A stretch of DNA of 64,000 nucleotides, taken from positions 6,504,590-6,568,589 of the forward strand of contig JAXIVH010000002.1 in assembly GCA_036785325.1 (NCBI GenBank), read 5' to 3'. The notes under the pieces are model-generated. The model was given only the letters and a program-made list of their open reading frames with translations. It was not told the DNA's origin and did no database searches. Shown in pieces: positions 58,021 through 64,000 of the stretch. The first letter of the stretch is position 1; the number at the start of each line of letters is the position of its first letter. The translations under genes were made by a program, and so were the position numbers. Source of the stretch: Urophycis tenuis (taxonomy: Eukaryota; Chordata; Actinopteri; Gadiformes; Phycidae).

Positions 58021-60516
58021 CATGATTATATTTGACTCAGACAATCAATACATGTAGGAGAAATATAAATAAATAATAAAATATAAATATAGATAAAAGG
58101 CCTCTTCACAGATCCCAGCTATAGCATGAGGAGGGGGGGGAAGCCAAGTCTTACCCCAGACTGATAGTGTGGTTTGTGGCCATGGCTCATGGGCGGCAGA
58201 GAGACGGGAGGCGGTTTATGCGGTTGGTAAACTGGTGCCGGGGCTGCGGGGGCGTGACTGAAGGAAGAAGAGGGTGGTGCTGCAGCCACAGCCTTCACCA
58301 GTCCGTTGGTGATGATCTCCTTGATTCTGTTGACAGCTCCTGGAGAGAACACAACACAGTCCGTGTCAACGCGTGGCCCGTGGTCACCCCTGTGGCGGAT
58401 GTGAAAGACACCACTCCCAGAGAAGCACTCACTGTCCACAAGCTCCCTGGTCTGGCCCTGGACATGCAGGTAAAGAGGCCGCTCCCTGTGTAGAGGAGAA
58501 TGCAAATGTCATTGTTTAAGTGCCATAAGAACTCCATTAGTTGTGAAAAGAGACGTGTGAGAGTTGTGAAAAGAGACTCTGGAGAGTGTCTTCAGTCTGT
58601 GTGGTGGAAACAGGAACTGACCCCGACAGTGCTTTGCTCTTCTCCTCTGCTGCCATGTACCGCCCTCTAGTGGACACCGCGGCGCCACTAATTTTACTGA
58701 TCTGCAAGGCAGAGGGACAGAGGGAGATCAATGTCAGATCGACTCCAACGCCATTAAACATTTAAACAGCTTCTAGAGCAAACTAGTGCCCTTTGGGCTC
58801 TGACCTCATCTTGGGTTTGCCCCCGGGTCAGCAGGTTGCGGCAGGTGAGGGGCACGTCGTTGATCTCCACCTCGGCCACCACCAGATCATCCTTGGCTTT
58901 CGCCGGCATCACAGGTTTGCAGACACCCACGACCTGGAAATGTTGAATGAACAGATGCTTTGAGCCAACGTGGAGGTTCCATTGAGATACATCATGGGTA
59001 TGACGCTTCAAAAAGAAAAAAAGTATAGCGTAGGCAAAAGGTAAATTAACATTAACGTCATCTGGTACAAAATAGTTTTTGACGAGAAACCTAAAGGAAA
59101 GAGTTGTTTGAATGAGAAATGTGTTGTCACAGCAATGGAATAATGACCCGCTTAACTTCCTAACACTAGCTCTAAGCAGCTATAATATGCTACATCATGA
59201 AAGCTACTTCAGAAAAGATTATTTTTTAATCAAAGCAAATATCTCAATATAATACAATAAGTTCTTAGAATAACTTGAATTAGTCACCCAATCAATTTCC
59301 CTGGAATTGACTCAACCACCATACATTGACAACACTGGTAGAGTATGTATTAAATACTTGAACACTACATGCCACTGTTTTGTTGTCATTTTCAAATAAA
59401 GCGTGTTGAAGTACACAGGATATATTATTTTGTTTGTGTTTTATACCGTGGTATCGAATTGGCTATCATCAATTGTGAAATGTCACATTTCACTGGGCGC
59501 TTCAGGGCTCTGGGGACAGACTCCAGCGGGCCTACACATGCCACAGTTCACTTGGTCACTGTACTTGGATGCTGGATATACTACCATTACATTACTCAAT
59601 TAGAAGAGTCTCAGCGTGTCTGGATGTCCTTCAGTTTTCTCAAGGACCACTCATTCGATTGACTGCACACTGCACACCCAAGGAAGGGTCGTGTTGAGGG
59701 TGAAGTTGTTTGAATGGCCACCTCTCGAGAAGCAGCAATATGGCAGGTCAAGCATTTGGCCCATTCAGAACAGGCACATTTTGAACAGGCACTGCACTAA
59801 AAAGCATAAGAGTACAAGATTCATCATTGAGAATGTCTTGCCTTGTCGAGGGGTCCAGGGGCGCCTATTTGTGAGGGTCTCAGCTTTCCTTTGGCCACCA
59901 ACATGGCGTTGATCTTAGCCGCCACCGCCGCTGCTGCGTCCAGAGCCCCAGTGGGTGCAGTCTCCACCTCACCCATCCCACCAGAACCAGACCCGGGGCC
60001 CGGCTGGTCCCATTTGCTGCGGCGGCTTAAAAATGAAGAAAGAACGTGGTATGAGTAAATCAGTTGATGTAAATCAGTTGATGTATTGTCTTAGTTAAGA
60101 AACCATTGTGAAATAAATTAGGTTGACACGGTGTTCTACTACTAATATTGGGCTTTATAACTAACCAAATAAAAACCCGTTGTTAATGGTTTTGTCGCTG
60201 GAATGGAATTATCATGCCTTACATGAAAACAAAGTTGTCGTGACCCCCCAAGTGACAAAGTTAGTGTGAATAACATATACGCTTATCATTCAAAATAAGT
60301 GTTAGGTTTAGGATCGGAACAAATTTGGTATATTGTAGTCTGCATTTAGCTCGTAGATGCCCAACAACCTCGTCGACATGATAACATGAAGTAGACTGCT
60401 AACGTTAGCCGGCCAACTGACTACTCAGTCGACAACACAACAATGCTAAAGCTACACACAGCTGGTGCATAATGGTGACGCACTCACCCGCCGTTTTGAG
60501 TTCCACCAAATGACAT
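51828..60516 (-). CDS. khdc4: KH domain-containing protein 4 (KIAA0907/BLOM7), pre-mRNA splicing factor, complete
   Basis: Nuclear RNA-binding protein that aids splice-site selection and associates with the PRP19 complex. Fourteen coding exons, listed 5' to 3' on the minus strand: 60488-60516, 59842-60025, 58805-58933, 58622-58701, 58433-58485, 58155-58339, 57618-57829, 57441-57501, 57169-57226, 56823-57055, 54586-54741, 53304-53413, 53071-53159, 51828-52072; 607 residues with phases matching throughout. Signatures: RRSKWDQP near the start, ALDAAAAVAAKINAML, the KH-like region from KDDLVVAEVEINDVPLTC, then YVQDKLFVGLEHA and GPGCSYLQHIQAETGAKVFLRGKGSG (by position residues 223-280), a Pro/Tyr-rich segment, KRRFTEEVPDERDSGLLGYQ, HGPIHMTNLG, LVAYTGDSSDEEE, and the C-terminus QPMPFWMAP after a short Gln run. 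The intron after exon 2 has a GC donor. Introns hold a hAT-type element and a pair of related repeats. Confidence 0.96.
53890..54262 (+). repeat. Diverged repeat in khdc4 intron 11, related to 58955-59480
   Basis: Shares ordered blocks with 58955-59480 in the same orientation: GAGGTTCCACCGAGATACA, CTTCCTAACACTAGCTCTAAG, TTTTAAATCAAA, and CACTCAATTTCCCTGG. Probably two old copies of one dispersed element or a local duplication. Confidence 0.65.
54300..54585. repeat. Short low-complexity tracts beside khdc4 exon 11
   Basis: A-run at about 54322-54335, CA run at about 54396-54412 and a (GA)n tract at about 54541-54576. The last lies directly downstream of the exon 11 donor on the minus strand. 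Confidence 0.8.
55616..56718. mobile_element. Non-autonomous hAT-type DNA transposon with 8-bp target site duplication
   Basis: Left end TAGGGTTGAGCACCG and right end, on the minus strand, TAGGGTTGGGTATCG. Both sides are flanked by CCCGTGGC (55608-55615 and 56719-56726), a perfect 8-bp target duplication, the hAT hallmark. Internal sub-terminal repeats of the CACCGGTTCC type occur at both ends. The 1.1-kb interior has no transposase frame. It includes what look like pieces of other elements, around 56040 (GTTGTGCCTGAACTCG) and 56255 (GGGGTGCCCAATCAG). It sits in khdc4 intron 10. Confidence 0.8.
57991..58023. repeat. (GAT)n trinucleotide array
   Basis: About 10 units of GAT/ATG in the khdc4 intron between 57829 and 58155. 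Confidence 0.9.
58955..59480 (+). repeat. Diverged repeat in khdc4 intron 2, related to 53890-54262
   Basis: The partner copy of 53890-54262, longer and more diverged. It includes GAGGTTCCATTGAGATACA, CTTCCTAACACTAGCTCTAAG, CAATCAATTTCCCTGG and a GTGGTATCGAATTG block matching ATGGTATAGAATTG in the other copy. Confidence 0.65.
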
Positions 60517-60680
60517 CAATGTCCTTAATTACGGAGGGCCTTATCAATGTGAATAAGAATATTTGAACAACAAAATATGTAGTTGGCCACTGCGCCACCA
60601 AATTGTTGTGTTGTCGAGGAGTCGCTGGAATCAAGATAGCGGTTTCCGCTTCCGGTTAATTTTACTTCCGCAGGTTTGGG
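60517..60680 (-). promoter_or_regulatory. khdc4 5' UTR and core promoter
   Basis: Directly upstream of the khdc4 start codon on the minus strand. It contains three ETS-type cores in a row (TTTCCGC, CTTCCGG, CTTCCGC; about 60643-60671) and the YY1-like word CAAGATAGCGG, typical of TATA-less housekeeping promoters. The transcription start is not determinable by eye. Confidence 0.5.
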
Positions 60681-61232
60681 AGATGCCACGAGGGGGCGCA
60701 AGGTAGCTAAATACGTTGTGCATGTTGAAAGCACGTGTGCTGTTGATGAAGCCTCACCTGGTGAAGTCAGGTATCTGCCTGCTCCGCCCTCACCCATTGC
60801 ATCTTTCACTTATTTTTGTGCCACCCTCGGACAATTAATGGGCAGAAGTATCGGTCAAAACGTAAGGAAGACCAAGACGTTCAAGCCCCTTCATTGATTG
60901 GTAAGGCCAGAGTCTCCTTTTCTCTCAAAATGTGCATAGGCATGTGTAACTGTTAATGATCGTTTTTGAAGTTTTTAATGTTTCGATGTGATCTCGTAGT
61001 CATGTAAATATAAATTGTTCTGCATTCACAATGCATGCTTTTGTCTTTGAGAGCTACACACATGCTGAATGGAAAACAATGATGATGTGTTCAAAGTTTA
61101 TGCTATTATATATTCACACTGTCATATAATAGTTTAGACTATTTTATAGACTATTTGCATATTTTATAGTTTTTTATCTTTAATTGCATCGGAACAACCA
61201 AGGTTGTTGCAAAGTTTACGCATATCAGCAGT

Positions 61233-61242
61233 TGGTGTGTGT

Positions 61243-61333
<91 letters not shown>

Positions 61334-61335
61334 CG
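61233..61335. repeat. (TG)n array
   Basis: About 50 units with single interruptions (CTG, ATG, GCG). Confidence 0.95.
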
Positions 61336-62730
61336 TGGCTGTTCTTTGTTGCAACATAAAAAGTGACAATAGCATCATGTCTACATGGTCGTTTCTGCAA
61401 ATAGGCAGGGTTACTAAAAGCCACCACGAAAGGTACAGGTGTTCAGTTACCGACCACACAGGAGCAGGGACAGAGAGGTGCAGGTTACTGCGGAAGGCGA
61501 GATTGCCGTGTGGGGGTACGTGGATCAACAGATTGGGCATTCACCCCCCGCCCCCTGCCCCCAGGTTGTTGACAACAGAATGGAAAACTCTGCTTTTCTT
61601 CAGTTGGTTTAGAAGGATAGGCCTCTCTCTTGCTTCTGTTGGTGAATGCAGTTCTATTTCTGACTGATGTTGCCCCCCCCCCTTGAAGATATTTTGCATT
61701 GTACATAAGTTTCACAAGTTTCACAAAACAATGATGGTAGGGAACATGATTATACAATGTTTATAAATAATAATATGCGCTTGTTACTGGATGTAAACAT
61801 GACGTAAGTGAGTGGTGCAAAAAATGTAGAAAGATTAACCAGACTGGTATTCAAATTGTATTTCCTCTGTTAAGGCGGCATTCAGATTCAACTCGTTTTA
61901 TTGCAGTGGCATTATATATAACACTTGTTCATAACCAAGAATAGAACAACAATGTTCTAAGTGGCAGTGGTATGTATGTCTTTGTGGTTACAATGACCTA
62001 TACATTAATGTTTTGTTAATTTTGCTCGCTTGGTTTATGTTTTTAACCCCAAATAGTTGCCTTGACATCACATAGAACAGGTTTTTTGATGCATTCTGGC
62101 AGTGCACTGCCTGGACTTAAGTTACATCGACTAGATATTTCCATGTAAACACATCCATTGTAGTCATGTAGCATATATTGCACTATATAGTGTTGCCAGG
62201 TAAGAATTAGAACATTTCGTATTTTACTGCAAAACTAAGTATTATAATCGCCTGCAGATGGTGCTCTTATTCAGTGCAACCTGCGTACGCACACACACAA
62301 ACCTCTGTAGAAATCTTGTTTCTGTCCTAAATATGCTACCACATTTTGTGATTGTTGTTTTTGTCACTATTGTAGTACATTTATGGTCACATACCAGAAA
62401 GTACATGCCCATAACAGAACCTCAGCAAACTCATCATGATACCCTAAAAAATATTAGTTTTCCCACAAACGTGCATTTATTAGTTTGTGATATTTAGCCC
62501 CCTGCCTACCGATGTACAAATGGCGCCCGCATGTGCAGGAGGTGAAGGCGAGATGTCTTCACAGGGCCATGCGCTCTGTCTGCATGCTTAACCATGGGGT
62601 TCAGACGAGCGAGGTGTCAAAGGTCAGAGGGGTCGAGGCAGCTCTGACGCCCGAGTCGGCGGGGTTGGGTTGTTTACCGCGGCGCCGCGGCGGGAGGAGC
62701 GCGGGCGTGACTCACGGCATCAGAGCGGAG

Positions 62731-62817
62731 CATGGAGGAGGAGGAGGAGGAGGAGGAGGAGGAGGAGGAGGAGGAGGAGGAGGAGGAGGAGGAGGAGGAG
62801 GAGGAGGAGGAGGAGGC
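62731..62817. repeat. (GGA)n trinucleotide array
   Basis: About 28 GGA units. The ATG just before it opens a frame reading as a polyglutamate tract, and the opposite strand reads as polyproline. I see no splice or homology support for translation. Confidence 0.95.
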
Positions 62818-64000
62818 AGGGGCGGGGCGGGGGGCAGACATGTCATATTTACTGTCTTCCCTTGTAAGAGACCATGTGCGAACTGCAGTACGTATGTTGG
62901 TTTATGTAACCCCCCGGCCTTCAAGTCGGTGGAAGCCTTGGTCTCGCCTGATCCTGGCGGCTGACACGGAGGTGCGAGGACAGGGAACGTGACGGGGAGG
63001 AGGGTGCCTCACGATGGGGTGGTCGTGGGTGGAACAAAGAGTTACTGTGAGCCCCTGGGCTTCGATGTTTGCTGTTAGACTAGGAATTACAAGTAAAGGG
63101 ATTTGATTTGTGTGTGTGTGTGTGTGTGTGTGTGTCAGTCTAGTATACAGCATAAAACCTGTATTATGAAACATTTGACCTTAATTACTTCCATTGAAGA
63201 TTGACAATAATAAAGAATATAATTTTAATTGGATAATCCAAGTTTTTTACTACGTTTGACCTTAATTACGTTAATTCATTTCCTTACATTATTTACACTG
63301 CAAATAGAATATAAAGGCTAATTAAATCAAACAAACTGACAGTTGATCGAGCAAGAGACGTGAAGCAGTAAATGTACAGACTAGATGAGAGGACAAGTGA
63401 TTGAGAGAGGAAAAACAGATGGGAAAATTACATTTTTCGTCTTGGAGTGCAAGCGGAATCTTTTTTCCCTGTGTCTGGAGAGAAAGGGAGCCTCTTATAC
63501 GCCTCACAGCGTGAAGTTGGCCATGGCTGCGGCCTAGTCTCGTCTGCACAGCAGGGTGCTTTCCTGAGCAGCCTGCCCAGGGGAGGGGCACCTGCCTCAG
63601 CCCTAAACACTGGTCGAGAGTAGGCCCCAAGAGGCGGGGCGAGGGATGCAACCATGGAAAGACATTTGGCAGTTCCAGGAAAACGGACATGTGCGGGATT
63701 TATAAAACGCTCAGGTAGCACAGAGCGATGTTGCTAAAAGAAAACATTTGTCTTCCAGGGCTCCGTGTGGACACGAGAAGCAGAGGAGGAAACTAGGAGG
63801 AAATCAAGTTAGATTTCAGATGAGAAATAAAAGTTATGGTTGGATCAGGCAAGTTAAACACTGGTTACAACCAACACTACGAAACCGTTTCGACATTGGC
63901 CAGCTTTCACGCTGAGGCAATATTTTCCGTCCATTTTGGTTGGTCTGACCAACGACAACACGTTTGAAGTTTATCAAGCACTCAGTCATCCCTTCAGACT

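Larger units (their letters stand above)
60681..64000. other. Region upstream of khdc4 without recognised genes
   Basis: Over three kilobases with no convincing exon or RNA gene. It holds the (TG)n and (GGA)n arrays listed separately, a short C run at about 61671-61682 and a (TG)n at about 63109-63134. The segment 62510-63000 is G/C-rich and could be regulatory for a gene beyond the window. Confidence 0.5.

Noticed and set aside
60676..60897. A 73-codon plus-strand frame next to the khdc4 promoter, considered as a divergent small gene
   Set aside because: No homology recognised, ordinary start context and no downstream poly(A) signal; chance is sufficient.
62732..62992. Frame starting with a long polyglutamate tract, and polyproline on the other strand
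   Set aside because: It is a (GGA)n array followed by sequence with no recognisable domain or splice support.

Overview
The window is nuclear DNA of a bony fish. All six genes give vertebrate proteins split by ordinary spliceosomal introns, and the best matches I can recall are teleost or general vertebrate versions. The DNA between exons is loaded with long (CA/TG)n arrays, homopolymer C/G runs and fish-type dispersed repeats. Very dense dinucleotide arrays are known from cod-like fishes (Gadiformes), so a gadiform is my tentative guess; the sequence does not prove it. The window is a scaffold piece with one 200-base run of N (14135-14334).

Layout, left to right: (1) 1-5091 (+), 3' part of cyp11c1, the mitochondrial steroid 11beta-hydroxylase. 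(2) 6590-12396 (+), first four coding exons of pklr (liver/red-cell pyruvate kinase); the other exons are absent. (3) The N gap. (4) 14722-24136 (+), hcn3, a hyperpolarisation-activated cyclic-nucleotide-gated channel, entered at the exon starting with S5; its first exons are absent and its last exon carries a very long Pro/Ser/Thr-rich tail. (5) 41499-43691 (+), complete coding region of zbtb7b (ThPOK/cKrox), with a probable CpG-rich promoter near 28.1-28.5 kb and a possible 5' UTR exon at 30.3 kb. (6) 46975-50994 (+), complete ndufv1, the FMN/NADH-binding subunit of complex I. (7) 51828-60516 (-), complete khdc4 (KIAA0907/BLOM7), a KH-domain splicing factor converging tail-to-tail on ndufv1. 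From 60.7 to 64 kb I see no gene.

The genes do not form a pathway. PKLR, HCN3, ZBTB7B and KHDC4 all lie on human 1q21-q22, so this is a vertebrate synteny block, joined here by cyp11c1 and ndufv1, whose human relatives are elsewhere. Exon boundaries were set from reading-frame continuity, GT/AG sites (one GC donor) and remembered family sequences; joined lengths come out as exact codon multiples for every gene.

I found no clear undescribed system. The observations most worth following are the improbable pklr/gap/hcn3 junction, the roughly 525-residue hcn3 tail extension, tandem acceptors in pklr that would include or skip an Arg-Arg-x-Ser phosphorylation site, an intact zbtb7b in a possible gadiform (fish reported to lack CD4), a GC-AG intron in khdc4, and a 1.1-kb hAT-type element with a perfect 8-bp target duplication.
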